From Bacteroidetes bacterium HGW-Bacteroidetes-12 (GTDB taxonomy: Bacteria > Bacteroidota > Bacteroidia > Flavobacteriales_E > Vicingaceae), in assembly GCA_002841035.1 (NCBI GenBank), contig PHDR01000152.1, forward strand, positions 1-6,979: DNA of 6,979 nt. The letters run 5' to 3'. Made by a program: the position numbers and the translations under genes. Below are positions 6,238 to 6,979 of the stretch, piece after piece. The stretch's first letter is position 1; each line of letters opens with the position of its first letter. A model generated the notes under the pieces. The model was given only the letters and a program-made list of their open reading frames with translations. It searched no databases and was not told the DNA's origin.

Positions 6238-6979
6238 ATGAATAATATAGTTGCAAATCGAATTAAAAACGCTCGTATTTTAAGATGTTTGTCTCAACAA
6301 AATGTTGCGGATGAATTGGGTATTTCTAAGCAAATGATCTGTAAATATGAAAATGGAGAGGCAATGCCAACCAGTTCAAAGCTCTTAGATTTATCTAAAC
6401 TTTTTGGACTTAAAGTTGACTATTTTTTTAGTTCATTTCAAGTTGAGCTTGGGGAAATAAATTTTAGGAAAAAATCGAATTTTCCAATGAAAAAGCAAGA
6501 TTCATTGAAAGAACAAATTAAAATAAATCTTGAGAATTATCTATGGATTGAAGACTCTTTATCTATAGATTATAATTTTAAAAACATCATAAAAAACAGC
6601 AAAATAAACAGCATTGAAGATATTGAAAATATTGTTCTTAAATTACGTAATGAATGGAATATTGGAATTGATCCAATACATAATATAATTCAACTATTAG
6701 AGGATAAAGAAATAAAAGTAATTGAACTTTTTGACGTAGATGAAAAATTTGATGGAATGGCAACCTACGTAAATAATAAATTTCCAGTAATTGTTGTCAA
6801 TGGAAATTTCCCGGTAGAAAGAAAAAGATTTACCCTTCTTCACGAATTAGGGCATCTTCTTCTTAATTTACCTGAGTGTAACATTAAAGAAGAAGAAAAC
6901 TATTGCAATAAATTTGCAGCTGAATTTTTATTCCCAAAAAATATCGTTATAAAGGAATTTGGAGGAAAAAGAGAGCATA
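6238..6979 (+). CDS. XRE-family HTH regulator fused to ImmA/IrrE metallopeptidase (3' end outside window)
   Basis: The frame is open from the ATG at 6238 to the window edge (247 codons visible). The N-terminal XRE helix-turn-helix (about residues 5-62) shows RIKNARILRCLSQQNVADELG, ISKQMICKYENG, then the usual DYFF end. A linker with FRKKS and EDIENIVLKLRNEWNIG leads to the ImmA/IrrE (DUF955) zinc-peptidase domain: DGMATYVN, PVIVVN, ERKRFTLLHELGH with zinc ligands H202 and H206 and catalytic E203, and a likely third ligand E220 before CNKFAAEFLFP. All catalytic residues are present. Relatives are typically about 350-380 residues, so roughly the last third is missing only because the window ends. 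Family members act as repressors or repressor-cleaving proteases controlling mobile elements, toxin-antitoxin modules and stress responses. The gene has its own promoter and a nested palindrome, suggesting autoregulation. Whether it controls the upstream operon or a downstream partner is unknown. Confidence 0.9.
   Translation, partial: MNNIVANRIKNARILRCLSQQNVADELGISKQMICKYENGEAMPTSSKLLDLSKLFGLKVDYFFSSFQVELGEINFRKKSNFPMKKQDSLKEQIKINLENYLWIEDSLSIDYNFKNIIKNSKINSIEDIENIVLKLRNEWNIGIDPIHNIIQLLEDKEIKVIELFDVDEKFDGMATYVNNKFPVIVVNGNFPVERKRFTLLHELGHLLLNLPECNIKEEENYCNKFAAEFLFPKNIVIKEFGGKREH

Overview
This 7 kb window is AT-rich, and all its genes lie on the + strand. It looks like part of an accessory (defence or mobile) island from a Bacteroidota bacterium, possibly Flavobacteriia- or Sphingobacteriia-like. 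Support for this comes from a textbook Bacteroidota promoter (TTG, 19-nt spacer, TAACTTTG) before the last gene, poor Shine-Dalgarno sequences throughout, and protein families I know from Bacteroidota islands. The genus cannot be fixed from the sequence.

Layout. Positions 1-99 are the end of an IS21-like insertion sequence, with four copies of a 13-bp repeat at 23-24-bp spacing. It runs directly into a gene that has lost its 5' end (75-1838). The remainder encodes most of an AlbA_2 (Schlafen-type) domain, a GHKL-like ATPase domain, a winged-helix-like region and a C-terminal KTSC domain. Next comes a 105-residue acidic protein of unknown function (1899-2216). Fifteen bases later is a 988-residue protein (2232-5198) that joins a TOTE-type archaeo-eukaryotic primase domain to an XPB-like superfamily 2 helicase and a C-terminal domain I cannot identify. 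After 36 CA-rich bases comes a 254-residue helical protein I do not recognise (5235-5999). A 238-base intergenic region then carries a promoter embedded in a nested inverted repeat. It drives a XRE repressor-ImmA/IrrE metallopeptidase fusion (6238 to the right edge, 3' end outside the window).

How the parts may work together. The 1899-5999 genes are close enough to be one transcript. The TOTE primase-helicase family is linked to biological conflict with invading nucleic acid, so the cassette is best read as a candidate defence operon: the primase-helicase as the nucleic-acid-processing core, the 105-aa protein as a likely partner, and the 254-aa protein as a possible effector or partner. The XRE-ImmA gene looks self-regulated through the nested palindrome over its own promoter. 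Such proteins typically act as protease-relieved repressors on mobile elements and defence islands. The AlbA_2/ATPase/KTSC gene appears damaged by the insertion and is probably a decaying neighbour. The functional links between genes are inference; the domain motifs, repeats and junction are visible directly.
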